Source: Nocardiopsis sinuspersici (lineage in GTDB: Bacteria > Actinomycetota > Actinomycetes > Streptosporangiales > Streptosporangiaceae). From it: 64,000 nucleotides of DNA. The notes under the pieces were generated by a model. That model was not told the origin of the DNA. It saw only the letters and a program-made list of their open reading frames with translations, and ran no database searches. Position numbers and translations under genes: made by a program. Where the stretch lies: positions 186,001 to 250,000 of the forward strand of contig VWVT01000008.1 in NCBI GenBank assembly GCA_008638415.1. The letters are read 5' to 3'. Position 1 is the first letter of the stretch, and every line of letters begins with the position of its first letter. This document shows, piece after piece, positions 16,656 through 26,520 of this stretch.

Positions 16656-18173
16656 TCAGGACCGCTCCTCCTCGGAGGTCGGCTCGGAGGCCGGCGCGGG
16701 TACGTCGCCGGACCGCGCCCCGGGCGCCTCGCCGCGGTGCCGGAGTGAGAGCAGGTAGCCCAGCACGAGCACGATGGACGTGCCGATGGCCGTGTACCAG
16801 GTGAACCCGACGAGCTCCGGCTCGAAGAGGAACAGCCAGACCATGGCCGCCACGGCGACGCCGAAGGAGATCACGGCGTCGGTCTGGCGTGCCCTGCGGA
16901 TCCACAGTCCCAGGAAGAACGCGCCGAGCAGACCGCCGTAGGTCAGGCTCGCCACGGACAGGCCCAGCTCGACGACGGGGTTGTCGGTACCGGTGAACAT
17001 CGCCGCCGCCCCGACGAACACCAGCCCCCAGCCGAGGGTGAACAGCCGGCCGAGCCGCAGTCCCTGGGAACCGGTGAGCGTGCGGTGGGAGAACCGCTCG
17101 TACAGGTCCGCCATGGTCGAGGACGACAGCGCCGACAGCGACGAGGACAGGGTGCTCATCGCCGAGGCCATGATCCCGGCGAGCAGCAGGCCCGACAGGC
17201 CGGCGGGCAGCCCCTCGACGATGAACGTCGGGAAGAGCTCGTCGGAGTTGGCGAGCCCGAGTTCGTCGACCGAGGCGCCCTCGAAGTAGGAGTACAGGGC
17301 GAGGCCCACGGTGAGGAACAGGGCGAACTGGAGGAAGACCACGACGGCGCTGCCGATCACCGCCTTCTGGGCGTCGCGCAGGCTGCGGCAGCCCAGCAGC
17401 CTCTGCACGATGATCTGGTCGGCGCCGTGGGAGGCGGTGGACAGCAGGGCACCGCCCAGCACCGCGGTGACCGTCGCGTACGGCGACGAGACCGGATTCG
17501 ACGTGAAGTCGAGGAACCGGGTCTTGCCCTCCTCGGCGGCGACCGCGAGGAAGTTCACGTCCAGGCTGCCCGCGATGACGACCAGCGCGGCGACGCCGCC
17601 GACCACGTACAGCCCCATCTGCACCACGTCGACCCAGACCACGGCCCTGATCCCGCCGATGAGGGTGTAGAGGACCGTGACGGCCCCGAGCAGCGCGATG
17701 ATCGCGAAGTAGGACAGCTCCAGACCGTAGGAGTCCAGGACGATCTTCATCGGGATGGCCGCCGCGAACAGCCGCACCCCGTCGGCGAGAAGCCGGGTGA
17801 ACAGGAACGCGACCGAGGCCGTGCCCTGCATGCCGCGGCCGAAGCGGATGCCGAGGTAGGCGTAGGCCGTGGTCATCTCGCCCCGGTAGTAGCGGGGCAG
17901 CAGCACGAAGGCCACGACCACCCGTCCGATCAGGTAGCCGACCGCCACCTGGAGGAACGTGACGTCGCCCAGGTAGGCCACGCCGGGGACGCTGATCACG
18001 GTCAGGGCGCTGGTCTCGGTGGCCACCACCGAGAGGCACACCGCCCACCAGGGCAGCTGCCGGTTTCCGATGAAGTAGTCCTTCGTGTCACGCTGCCGGC
18101 CGGACAGCCTCAGACCGAGCCATGCCGAACACAGCAGGTACACCACGATGACCAGGAGGTCGATGGTTTGCAC
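16656..18173 (-). CDS. sodium:solute symporter (SSS family)
   Basis: This 505-residue transporter has about thirteen transmembrane segments. It starts with MQTIDLLVIVVYL, contains DYFIGNRQLPWWA near residue 32 and the SSS-type AGIMASAMSTLSS near 315, and ends in a short charged cytoplasmic tail. Members import sugars, sialic acids, proline and other solutes with Na+. It lies 63 bp after anmK on the same strand. Co-transcription suggests it imports a cell-wall amino sugar such as anhydro-MurNAc or a related compound, which is an inference from context. Confidence 0.88.
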   Translation of the reverse strand: MQTIDLLVIVVYLLCSAWLGLRLSGRQRDTKDYFIGNRQLPWWAVCLSVVATETSALTVISVPGVAYLGDVTFLQVAVGYLIGRVVVAFVLLPRYYRGEMTTAYAYLGIRFGRGMQGTASVAFLFTRLLADGVRLFAAAIPMKIVLDSYGLELSYFAIIALLGAVTVLYTLIGGIRAVVWVDVVQMGLYVVGGVAALVVIAGSLDVNFLAVAAEEGKTRFLDFTSNPVSSPYATVTAVLGGALLSTASHGADQIIVQRLLGCRSLRDAQKAVIGSAVVVFLQFALFLTVGLALYSYFEGASVDELGLANSDELFPTFIVEGLPAGLSGLLLAGIMASAMSTLSSSLSALSSSTMADLYERFSHRTLTGSQGLRLGRLFTLGWGLVFVGAAAMFTGTDNPVVELGLSVASLTYGGLLGAFFLGLWIRRARQTDAVISFGVAVAAMVWLFLFEPELVGFTWYTAIGTSIVLVLGYLLSLRHRGEAPGARSGDVPAPASEPTSEEERS

Positions 18174-18236
18174 TGCGGGCCTTTCGGGAGTGGGGGTACG
18201 GGGGCGAGGGGTACGTGAGCGGTGGGCGCGGGCCGT

Positions 18237-19412
18237 TCACAGGCCCCGCGCCTCGACGCGCAGGCGTCTGGGAGGGTCGGCCGCCGGTTCGGGGAGCCGG
18301 AGCGGCCCGGCGCCCGGGGTGATGCGCCCCGCCACCGGCGCCCGCCGGGCTCCGGTGCAGGCCGGCACGGACCCGGGGATCCCGTGCCAGGTGAGGAAGC
18401 CGATCAGCGCGAACAGGTAGGCCTCCTTCGCGTCGCCGTCCAGCCCGAGGTCGTCGGACGAGCCGAGCCGCGCGGGGTGGAGCCGGTCGGCGAGCCGCTT
18501 CATCAGGACCGGGTTCCGGACACCGCCGCCGGAGGCGACCACCTCGGTCACGCCGTGGGGCCGCAGCGCGTCCGCGACGGTGGCGGCGGTGAGCTCCACC
18601 AGGGTGGCCAGCAGGTCCCCGTCACTCGGTGCGCCCACGTGCCGCAGTGCCGCGCCGAGGTAACCGGGGCCGAACAGCTCCAGTCCGGTGGACTTCGGCG
18701 GGGGCAGGCGGTAGTACGGCTCGGCGAGCAGGTGCTCCAGCAGGACGGGGTCGACGCGGCCGGAGCGGGCGAGCGCCCCGTCCGCGTCGAAGTCCGCGCG
18801 GCCGCCGGTCACCCGGTGCGTCGCGGCGTCGAGCAGGGCGTTGCCCGGTCCGGTGTCGAAGGCCTCCGGTGCCCCGTCCCGGACGACCGTGGCGTTGGCG
18901 ATGCCGCCTAGGTTCAGGGCCGCGACCGGCTCGGCGCGCCCGCCGAGCAGGAGGGTGTCCAGCAGGGCGGCCAGGGGTGCTCCCTGGCCGCCCGCGGCCA
19001 CGTCGGCCGCTCTCAGGTCCGACACCACGGGCAGGCCGGTGGCCTCGGCGATCCACGCGGGCTGACCGAGTTGCAGGGTTCCGTTCACCGCGGTGCCGCT
19101 GACCCAGTGGAACAGGGTCTGTCCGTGCGAGGCGACCAGGTCGGCCCGTCCCCCGGCGAACTCCTCGATCCCGTTCCGTGCCGCCTCGGCGAACTCCCGG
19201 CCGACACGGGTGTCGATCCGGCACACGTCCTCCATCGTCGTCGGCGCGGGGGGAAGGGCGCCGCGGATCTCCTCACGAAGGTCCGCCGTGTAGGGCGTGG
19301 TGCGGTGCCCCAGCGGGGTCAGGCGCACCAGCGTCCCGTCCAGCTCGATGCGCGCGGCGGCGACGTCGATCCCGTCGGCCGAGGTGCCCGAGGACAGTCC
19401 GACGACGATCAT
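18237..19412 (-). CDS. anmK: anhydro-N-acetylmuramic acid kinase
   Basis: This 391-residue enzyme has the AnmK ATPase signature near the N-terminus (GLSSGTSADGID, residues 5-16), SHGQT near 95, the central DTGPGN and the late ASGGGVRNPVL. AnmK opens the 1,6-anhydro ring and phosphorylates MurNAc, feeding recycled peptidoglycan sugar to MurNAc-6-phosphate. Length matches the family. It is first in a unit with a sodium:solute symporter. No MurQ etherase is nearby, so the next step must be encoded elsewhere. The last 40 residues are Pro/Arg-rich and probably disordered. Confidence 0.93.
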   Translation of the reverse strand: MIVVGLSSGTSADGIDVAAARIELDGTLVRLTPLGHRTTPYTADLREEIRGALPPAPTTMEDVCRIDTRVGREFAEAARNGIEEFAGGRADLVASHGQTLFHWVSGTAVNGTLQLGQPAWIAEATGLPVVSDLRAADVAAGGQGAPLAALLDTLLLGGRAEPVAALNLGGIANATVVRDGAPEAFDTGPGNALLDAATHRVTGGRADFDADGALARSGRVDPVLLEHLLAEPYYRLPPPKSTGLELFGPGYLGAALRHVGAPSDGDLLATLVELTAATVADALRPHGVTEVVASGGGVRNPVLMKRLADRLHPARLGSSDDLGLDGDAKEAYLFALIGFLTWHGIPGSVPACTGARRAPVAGRITPGAGPLRLPEPAADPPRRLRVEARGL

Positions 19413-19862
19413 GCGGTGTCACCGACCGGGTCCCCGACGAGCCCACGGACACGTTCGACGCCCATCCACACCTCCGGCCGGACAACGGTTACCAGCCGTA
19501 TACCCGAAGTGGTGACCGCCTCAATCTCCCTCCGGTCCGAAAAGGACGGGGAAGTACCGGGGCCCGTGGCAAGGGAACGGCCCCGCCGAGCAGGTGCTCG
19601 ACGGGGCCGTGAAGAAGCCAGACCGGTGCGGCGGTCACCTCTCGGCGGGTCGCACAACGCGGCTCCCGGCCGCCCCGTGGGGCGCGGTATTCCGCGAAGG
19701 CTCTGAGTGGCGCCCGGGGACACTTACGACCGCACTGGCCTGTACCGTCTCCAACGGGCGGGTGGGGCCGGATATTCCGGTCGGTCCACGGCCCGCGCGG
19801 CCGGCGCTCCCCCACGCCCCGCCGCCCTCCCGTCTGCGGGCGGACGCCTCGGGGCGAGCGCC
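19413..19862. other. intergenic region between anmK and CDF gene
   Basis: No gene was found in 450 bp. It holds the anmK promoter area (about 19413-19560) and, beyond it, the terminator of the upstream CDF gene. Confidence 0.4.
19577..19610 (-). terminator. very strong hairpin terminator
   Basis: ACGGCCCCG/CGGGGCCGT (9 bp) encloses a second stem CGAGCA-GG-TGCTCG, so almost the whole 34 bases pair. It lies between the CDF gene and anmK, both transcribed leftwards. Confidence 0.8.
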
Positions 19863-20789
19863 TCAGCCCGGTGTTCCGGAGCGCGCCAGGTCCGGCTCGA
19901 TGTAGATGATCTCGGCGATGGGGACGGCCTCGCGGATCCGCTCCTCGGCCTCGTCGATGGCACGGGCGATACGGCGGGCGTCGTCCTCGGCGTCAACGCC
20001 CACCTTGGCCGCCACCAGCAACTGCTCGGGGCCCAGGTGCAGGGTGCGCATGTGGAGGACGGCGTTGATGTCCTCGCAGCCCAGGATGGCCTCCCTGATC
20101 AGGCGTATGTTCTCCTCGCTGGCCGACTCCCCGATGAGCAGGCTCTTGACCTCCACGGCCAGGACCACGGCGATCACCACGAGCAGCAGGCCGATGGCCG
20201 CCGAGCCGAGTCCGTCCCAGACGCCGTTGCCGGTGATCAGGGTGAGGCCGACACCGATCAGGGCGAACGTCAGCCCGATCAGGGCGCCGGTGTCCTCCAG
20301 CAGGATCACCGGTAGCTCCGGCGCCTTGGCCTGGCGGATGAACCCGAACGTTCCCATCTTGGCGCGTGCCGGCCTGGACTTGCGCAACGCGGTGCGCAGC
20401 GCCGTCGACTCCAACACGATGGCCACCAGCAGCACCACGATGGGGACCCACTGCCAGTCGGTGATGGGGTGCGGGTCCCTGATCTTGTGCCAGGCCTCGT
20501 ACAGGGCGAACAGGCCGCCGAGCGTGAACAACACGATCGCGACCAGGAAGGCGTAGACGTAGCGCTCGCGTCCGTAGCCGAAGGGGTGTTCCGGTGTGGC
20601 CGTGCGCCTGGCTCTGCGTCCCCCGAGCAGCAGCAGGACCTGGTTGCCCGAGTCGGCCACCGAGTGCACCGCCTCGGCGAGCATGGCCGACGAGGCGGTC
20701 AGCAGGTAGGCGACGAACTTGGTCACGGCGATGCCGATGTTCGCCATCAGGGCCATGAGGACGGCCGTCCTGCTCTCTTCCCCGCTCAT
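19863..20789 (-). CDS. cation diffusion facilitator (CDF) metal exporter
   Basis: This 308-residue protein has six transmembrane segments. The first contains AEAVHSVADSGNQ, where His and Asp form part of the CDF metal site. A cytoplasmic C-terminal domain (about 215-305) carries LHLGPEQLLVAAKVG. CDF proteins export Zn, Fe, Co or Mn in exchange for protons. The start at 20789 follows GGGGGAGG. The segment ATPEHPFGYGRERYVYA is typical of the FieF-like branch. It is monocistronic with a strong terminator. Confidence 0.9.
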   Translation of the reverse strand: MSGEESRTAVLMALMANIGIAVTKFVAYLLTASSAMLAEAVHSVADSGNQVLLLLGGRRARRTATPEHPFGYGRERYVYAFLVAIVLFTLGGLFALYEAWHKIRDPHPITDWQWVPIVVLLVAIVLESTALRTALRKSRPARAKMGTFGFIRQAKAPELPVILLEDTGALIGLTFALIGVGLTLITGNGVWDGLGSAAIGLLLVVIAVVLAVEVKSLLIGESASEENIRLIREAILGCEDINAVLHMRTLHLGPEQLLVAAKVGVDAEDDARRIARAIDEAEERIREAVPIAEIIYIEPDLARSGTPG

Positions 20790-21074
20790 CGGCCACCTCC
20801 CCCACGGTTTCGGCCCGCGGTGCGACACACTCCGCCCGGCCGCCGGGGTCGGCTGCCTGGCGGCCCGGTGATCCGCTTCGTCGGCATGGTCCTCCCTCAG
20901 TCCGTACGTCTTCGGCGCCACCTGCGCCGTCCACCACCTTCGCAACACCCCGGGCCGTGAGTCGCGTATGTGATCGGGAGTGTCCGGACGACAACGGAGA
21001 AAGAGGGAGAAGCACCGGGGCCGGCGGACCTGAGCGGACCGGGTGTCCGCGCGGCCCCGCCGGTGCGGAGGCCG

Positions 21075-22073
21075 TCAGGCACTCCCGTCCGCCGGAGGTG
21101 TCCGGCCGAGCACGAGGGCGTCGCCCAGCGGAGTACGGGTGTAGAACACCCTGCGGCCGACCCTCCACGAGTGGACCAGGCCCGCGTCGCGCAGTACGGA
21201 CAGGTGCTCGGACACCGTGGCGGCGCTCCACGGGTGGGTCCTGGCCATCACCGTGGTCGTGGTCGGCTCGGCGAGGATCTCCAGTACCCGGGCGCGTGTG
21301 TCCCCCAGGAGCCTGGCGAGGGCGTCGTCGGCCCGGGCCGAGGGGTTCCACAGTCGCGCGACGCCGTTCACCGGGTAGATCAGTGTCGGCGGCCAGGGCT
21401 CGTTCGTCTTCATCACGGTCTCCGGCCACACGAACGCGCTGGGCATCAGTACCAGGCCGTGGCCGTCGAGCCGCCGCTCGCCCTCCGCCGGCTCCGGGAT
21501 GCTCAGGACGTCGCCCCGCCACCGGACGGAGGGGTCCAGGTCGGCGATCACCCGGGCCAGGCCGTGTTCCACCACGGACCGGGCGCGGTAGGAGATGTCG
21601 GCCTCCAGCAGGGCGCTGAGCCGGGACCAGTGGGGCCTCACCAGGAGTTCCCAGGCGCGGCGAAGCGCCTCGGCGATCCTGTCGCGGGTCGCCTCGGGGT
21701 CCCGCAGGAGCGGCTCCGTGAGAGAGGGCGCAAGCCCTCGGCGCGGGTCCGACAGGCACCGGCGCAGTTCCTCCTCGACATGGGACGGCGGGCAGTCGCG
21801 CAGGCCCTCCAGCTCGTGCTCCATCTCGGCCGAGGAGCCGAGTGGAGGCGGCGAGAGGAAGTCGGGGGTGTAACCGGGCCGGGGGAAGAGGAGGGGAAGG
21901 GGGTCCAGGTCCGCGCCCTCCGCGGCCCGGGAGGCGAAGGGCCTCATGGGGTGGTAGCCGTGCCCGCCGAGTTCGCCGAGGAGCCGTACGGCGGCGGTGG
22001 TCTCCCACAGGGGTGAGACGGCGAAGCGGCACCGCAGCAGGTCGTCGTGGGTGAAGAACAGCCTTCCCGCCAT
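21075..22073 (-). CDS. ArsR-type winged-helix regulator with N-terminal DUF5937-like domain
   Basis: In this 332-residue protein, residues 1-230 form a large conserved N-terminal domain (LRCRFAVSPLWE near the start). This is followed by a C-terminal ArsR-like winged helix (HPWSAATVSEHLSVLRDAGL, about 285-305, and RRVFYTRTPLG). This layout is common beside divergent MFS exporters in Streptomyces-like genomes, as here (69 bp between starts). It probably represses the exporter and itself. A small inverted repeat TTCGG/CCGAA lies at 22088-22103 between the two genes. Confidence 0.85.
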   Translation of the reverse strand: MAGRLFFTHDDLLRCRFAVSPLWETTAAVRLLGELGGHGYHPMRPFASRAAEGADLDPLPLLFPRPGYTPDFLSPPPLGSSAEMEHELEGLRDCPPSHVEEELRRCLSDPRRGLAPSLTEPLLRDPEATRDRIAEALRRAWELLVRPHWSRLSALLEADISYRARSVVEHGLARVIADLDPSVRWRGDVLSIPEPAEGERRLDGHGLVLMPSAFVWPETVMKTNEPWPPTLIYPVNGVARLWNPSARADDALARLLGDTRARVLEILAEPTTTTVMARTHPWSAATVSEHLSVLRDAGLVHSWRVGRRVFYTRTPLGDALVLGRTPPADGSA

Positions 22074-22142
22074 CGGGCACCACATGTTTCGGTCGTGGCC
22101 GAATCCTTTGAAACAGCTCTCATGCTAGGTGAGCGTGGGGCC

Positions 22143-23387
22143 ATGGCATCCCCGAACACACGAGACGACGTCGTCGGCACCCCCGGAACCGGGGGATACC
22201 GGCGGGTCCTGGCCGTCGGAGAGTTCCGTGTCGTCTTCGTGGCGGAGGTCCTGGCCGTCCTCGGCCAGGTCGCCGCTCAGATCACCCTCTCCCTCACGGT
22301 GTACGAACGCACCGGGTCCCCTCTGCTGTCCGCGCTCGCCTTCGCCGCGAGCTTCGTCCCCTACCTCATCGGTGCCACGCTGCTGTCGGCGTGGAGCGAC
22401 CGGGTCCCGGCCAGACGCCTCATGGTCGTCACCCAGCTGACGACCGCCCTGCTGATCGCGTGCATGGCGCCGTCGGGGACGCCCGTTCCCGTGGTGCTGG
22501 TACTGCTGCTCGCCATGGGCGCCATCGCCCCGCTGTACCAGGGCACCCGGGCCGCGCTGGTCGCCGACATCCTGCCCGCGGACGGCTTCGCGCTGGGGCG
22601 TTCGCTGTTGCGCATGGCCGCGCAGACGGCACAGATCTGCGGCTTCGCCTTCGGCGGCGTACTCCTCGCGGCCACCTCCCCCACCGCGGCGCTGCTCACC
22701 GGGTCGGGCCTGCTGGTGCTCTCCTCCCTCCTCCTGTGGCTGGGCCTCGCGGTCCGGCCCGCCCGCAGGAGCACCCCCTCCTCGGGCGGCTCTCCCCTGG
22801 GGGAGTCGGTCGCCGGTGCAGGCCGGGTCCTGCGTTCCCCGAGCCTGCGGCCCCTTCTCGCCTTCATGTGGCTGCTGCCCGCCCTGAGCGTGGCTCCCGA
22901 GGCACTGGCCGCGCCGATCGCCTCCGGCCTCGGCGGCGGCCCGGTCGCCGTCGCGGCCCTGCTGTCCGCGGCCCCGGTCGGCATGATCGTGGGCGGGCTG
23001 CTCCTGGGCGCCCTGCTGACCGACGGGCAACGCGTCCGCGCGGTCGTGCCGCTGGGCCTGGTGACCTTCGTGCCGCTGCTCGGGCTGGCTCTGCGGCCGG
23101 AGCTACCGGTGGTGGTGGCGCTGCTGGCGGTGAGCGGGTGCGGGTACGGATACGCGCTCGGCGTGGACCGCCTGCTGATCGAGCGCGTCGCCGTACAGGA
23201 CCGCGGGCAGGTCCTGACCCTGGTGACCGCGGGACTGATGATCCTCCAGGGACTGGGTTTCGCCTTCGCCGGCGCCCTGGCGGAGTGGCTGCCCCCGCAC
23301 ACGGTGGTCGTGCTCGCGGCCGTGCTGGGACTGGCCACGACCGTGGGAGCCGGGCTCCGCCTCACCCCGGCGCGTCGCCGCGGCTGA
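22143..23387 (+). CDS. MFS transporter
   Basis: This 414-residue protein has twelve hydrophobic segments and the first-half loop SAWSDRVPARR, a degenerate MFS motif A. It resembles the MFS exporters that sit opposite DUF5937/ArsR regulators. ATG 22143 was chosen. An in-frame ATG at 22122 would add seven residues. It probably exports a toxic small molecule when the divergent regulator is released. Confidence 0.86.
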   Translation: MASPNTRDDVVGTPGTGGYRRVLAVGEFRVVFVAEVLAVLGQVAAQITLSLTVYERTGSPLLSALAFAASFVPYLIGATLLSAWSDRVPARRLMVVTQLTTALLIACMAPSGTPVPVVLVLLLAMGAIAPLYQGTRAALVADILPADGFALGRSLLRMAAQTAQICGFAFGGVLLAATSPTAALLTGSGLLVLSSLLLWLGLAVRPARRSTPSSGGSPLGESVAGAGRVLRSPSLRPLLAFMWLLPALSVAPEALAAPIASGLGGGPVAVAALLSAAPVGMIVGGLLLGALLTDGQRVRAVVPLGLVTFVPLLGLALRPELPVVVALLAVSGCGYGYALGVDRLLIERVAVQDRGQVLTLVTAGLMILQGLGFAFAGALAEWLPPHTVVVLAAVLGLATTVGAGLRLTPARRRG

Positions 23388-23486
23388 GCCCGTGGAGTGC
23401 GTGCCTTGGCACCCCGGCCCGGGAACCCTAGGCTGAACCGCCCGGGGGCGAGCGACCAGCCGGGGACGAGCGAAGGGAAGACGACC

Positions 23487-24215
23487 GTGCCCGAGATCGA
23501 CCTCAGTTCCTACACCCGGGGCGGCGACGGATCCCCGCACCTGCGCGGCTACGTGGCCCGCCCCGAGGGCGAGGGGCCCCGGCCCGGCGTGCTGGTCGTC
23601 CACGAGGCCTTCGGCGTCGATGTGGAGATGCGCCGCCACGCCGACCGGCTCGCCCGCCTGGGTTACCTCACCGTCGTGCCCGACCTGTACAGCGAGGGCG
23701 GCATGTGGCGGTGCGTCGTGGGCGTGATGCGCAGCCTGTCCGCCGGACACGGACGCGCGTTCACCGACATCGCGGCCGGGCGGGCCTGGCTGCTGGACCA
23801 GCCCGGCTGCACGGGCCGCGTCGGGGTCGTGGGCTTCTGTATGGGCGGCGGGTTCGCGATCGCCACGGCCTCGGACTTCGACGCCTCGGCGCCCAACTAC
23901 GGGATGCTGCCGAAGGACCTGAGGGCCGCCGTCGAGGGGGCCTGCCCGACCGTCGCCAGCTACGGCGCGCGGGACCGGTCGCTGCGCGGTGCCGCCCCGC
24001 GCCTGAAGGCGGCCCTGGACGAGGAGGGCGTCGTCAACGACGTCAAGGAGTACGCGGACGCGGGCCACTCCTTCATGAACGAGGCGCCCAACGGCCCCCG
24101 GCCCCTGCGGGTGCTGTTGCGCGCGACGGGCTCCGGCCCGGTCCCCGAGGCCGCCGACGACGCCTGGCGGCGCATCGACGCCTTCTTCACCGAGCACCTC
24201 GGAAGGGCCCGGTAG
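23487..24215 (+). CDS. dienelactone hydrolase-family protein
   Basis: This 242-residue alpha/beta hydrolase has VLVVHEAFG near residue 35 (oxyanion region), nucleophile elbow GFCMGG with Cys near 117, SYGARD (acid) and AGHSF (His near 196). A cysteine nucleophile is characteristic of dienelactone hydrolases. GTG 23487 has AGGGAAG upstream and matches the family start. Upstream in-frame codons are not conserved-looking. It stands alone, so a role in aromatic catabolism is not shown by context. Confidence 0.88.
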   Translation: MPEIDLSSYTRGGDGSPHLRGYVARPEGEGPRPGVLVVHEAFGVDVEMRRHADRLARLGYLTVVPDLYSEGGMWRCVVGVMRSLSAGHGRAFTDIAAGRAWLLDQPGCTGRVGVVGFCMGGGFAIATASDFDASAPNYGMLPKDLRAAVEGACPTVASYGARDRSLRGAAPRLKAALDEEGVVNDVKEYADAGHSFMNEAPNGPRPLRVLLRATGSGPVPEAADDAWRRIDAFFTEHLGRAR

Positions 24216-24244
24216 GCCCGTCGGGACGGCCGCCCCGACGGGCC
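24215..24244. terminator. bidirectional terminator
   Basis: GGCCCGTCGGG and CCCGACGGGCC form a perfect 11-bp stem with an 8-base loop. The stem begins on the last base of the hydrolase stop. The aconitase gene converges from the right. Confidence 0.8.
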
Positions 24245-24307
24245 CGGCGCACGCGGGAGGGAGCGAGGAGGGCTCACGGAAGGGGCGCCAGGGAAGGGCC
24301 CCGGCCC

Positions 24308-26260
24308 TCACAGCTCCCGGGCCAGCAGCGGGATCTGCCCGCCCGCCAGGACGGCCTCGACCTGGCGTTCGGAGAGGTCGTGCCGCAGGCGGTAGTCCTC
24401 CCCCTTGGTCTCGTTGTGCAGGATCAGCTCCCGCGACGCGCGCAGGGTGGTGGAGAGGTCCTCCATCACCAGCACGTCCCCGGCGTCGATCCGGTCGTAG
24501 TCGCCGGGATCGGTGAACACCAGGGCCAGGACGCCGAAGTTGGCCAGGTTCTGCCAGTGGATGCGCGCGAAGGACTTGGCCACCACCGCGCGCAGGCCCA
24601 GGTACCGGGGGGTGATGGCGGCGTGCTCGCGTGAGGAGCCCTGCCCGTAGTTCTCCCCTCCGACGATGAGGTGGCCTGTGCCGTCGGCGGTCTCCCGGGC
24701 ACGCCGCGGATAGTCCCGGTCGATGCGTGTGAAGGTGAAGTCGGCGAGCTTGGGCACGTTGGACCGGTAGGGAAGCGCCGCCGCACCCGCGGGCGAGATC
24801 TCGTCGGTGGAGACGTCGTCGGGGACCTTCAGCAGGACGGGGGCGCTGATCCGGTCCGGCAGCGGCGGAAAGTCCGGCAGGGACGAGATGTTGGGCCCCT
24901 TCACCAGATCGGCGCGCTCCTCCCCCGGTTCGGGCGGCGGCGCGAGCATGCGGGTGTTGACGCTGTGCCGGTCGGGCAGGTCCAGGTCCGGAAGGGGCAT
25001 GTCGAACTTCTCGGCCAGGTCGCGCGGGTCGGTGATGGTACCGGTGAGCGCGGAGGCCGCCGCGGTCTCCGGCGAGCACAGCCACACCGCGTCCTCGTCC
25101 GTCCCCGAGCGCCCCGGGAAGTTCCGGGGGAAGGTGCGCAGGGAGTTCTGTCCGGAGGCGGGCGCCTGCCCCATGCCGATGCAGCCGAGGCACCCGGACT
25201 GGTGGATGCGGGCTCCCGCCGTGATCAGGTCGGTGACCGCGCCCATACGGGTGAGGTCGGTGAGGATCTGGCGCGAGGTCGGGTTCACGTCCAGGCTCAC
25301 CGAGGCGTCGATCTGGCGCCCGCGCACCATGGCCGCGGCCATGGCGAAGTCGCGCAGTCCGGGGTTGGCCGACGAACCGATGACGACCTGGCCGACGTCG
25401 GTCCCGGCGACCTCGCGCACCGGGACGACGTTGCCGGGCGAGGAGGGCTTGGCGATCAGCGGCTCGATCCGCGACAGATCGATCTCGTCGGTCACGTCGT
25501 AGTGCGCGTCCTCGTCTGCGGTCAGTTCGGTGAAGTCCTCCTCGCGCCCCTCCTTGCGCAGGAACTCCCGGACGGCGCCGTCGGAGGGGAACACCGTGGT
25601 GGTGGCGCCCAGTTCCGCGCCCATGTTCGCGATGACGTGCCGGTCCATCGCGCCGAGGGAGTCCAGGCCGGGGCCGTGGTACTCGATGATGCGGTTCACC
25701 CCGCCCTTGACCCCGTGGCGGCGCAGCATCTCCAGGATGACGTCCTTGGCGGAGGTCCACGGCGGGAGCTCCCCGGTCAGCCGCACGCCCCAGATCTCGG
25801 GCATGCGGACGTAGAGCGGCCGGCCGGCGATGGCCGTGGCGGCCTCGAACCCGCCGACCCCGATCGCGAGCATCCCCAGCGACCCGGCCGCACAGGTGTG
25901 GGAGTCCGAGCCCACCATCGTCTTTCCCGGTATGCCGAAGCGCTGCATGTGCGTGGGGTGGGAGACCCCGTTGCCGGGTTTGGAGTACCAGATGCCGAAA
26001 CGACGGCACGCCGACTCCAGGAAGACGTGGTCGTCGGCGTTCTTCTCGTCGGCCTGCAGGAGGTTGTGGTCCACGTACTGGACGCTGACCTCGGTGCGCG
26101 CCCGGTCCAGGCCGAGCGCCTCCAGCTCCTGCATGACCAGGGTGCCGGTGGCATCCTGGGTGAGGGTCTGGTCGACCCTGATCCCGACCTCGTTCCCGGG
26201 TGCCATCTCCCCCGAGACCAGGTGGGAGGCGATGAGTTTGTGCGCGACGCTGTCGCCCAT
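24308..26260 (-). CDS. aconitate hydratase, Aquifex-type
   Basis: In this 650-residue enzyme the 4Fe-4S ligands are Cys in SHTCAAGS near residue 125 and the pair in GCLGCIGMG near 355. The swivel domain (about 500-640) carries GGENYGQGSSREHAA, which holds active-site residues. This length and gene order match the shorter Aquifex-type aconitases rather than the 900-residue AcnA of most Actinobacteria, so this may be a second aconitase. It isomerises citrate and isocitrate in the TCA cycle or a related acid. The start at 26260 has AAGGGG upstream; the extra upstream codons are not conserved-looking. Confidence 0.88.
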   Translation of the reverse strand: MGDSVAHKLIASHLVSGEMAPGNEVGIRVDQTLTQDATGTLVMQELEALGLDRARTEVSVQYVDHNLLQADEKNADDHVFLESACRRFGIWYSKPGNGVSHPTHMQRFGIPGKTMVGSDSHTCAAGSLGMLAIGVGGFEAATAIAGRPLYVRMPEIWGVRLTGELPPWTSAKDVILEMLRRHGVKGGVNRIIEYHGPGLDSLGAMDRHVIANMGAELGATTTVFPSDGAVREFLRKEGREEDFTELTADEDAHYDVTDEIDLSRIEPLIAKPSSPGNVVPVREVAGTDVGQVVIGSSANPGLRDFAMAAAMVRGRQIDASVSLDVNPTSRQILTDLTRMGAVTDLITAGARIHQSGCLGCIGMGQAPASGQNSLRTFPRNFPGRSGTDEDAVWLCSPETAAASALTGTITDPRDLAEKFDMPLPDLDLPDRHSVNTRMLAPPPEPGEERADLVKGPNISSLPDFPPLPDRISAPVLLKVPDDVSTDEISPAGAAALPYRSNVPKLADFTFTRIDRDYPRRARETADGTGHLIVGGENYGQGSSREHAAITPRYLGLRAVVAKSFARIHWQNLANFGVLALVFTDPGDYDRIDAGDVLVMEDLSTTLRASRELILHNETKGEDYRLRHDLSERQVEAVLAGGQIPLLAREL

Positions 26261-26520
26261 GGCGGCCCCCTTCCGCTCATCGGAAATCGGTGCGCGCGGA
26301 CACCTGGTCATCTTGATGCCCGCTGCGCCCGGTTCCATGTCGCGAGAGACGGTGTGCTGTGCCATGTCGGGGGTCGCGTGTGCGCTCTGGTCCCGAACGG
26401 CGCGTTCGGAGAGGGGCCGTCGGGGCTCCGTGGTGCCGCCGCCCCGGGCGGCCCCGGCCAGGCGGTTCCGTCGGGCGGACTCAGCCGGCCGGTTCGGTCG
26501 GGTGGTTCAGGGGTGTTCGG

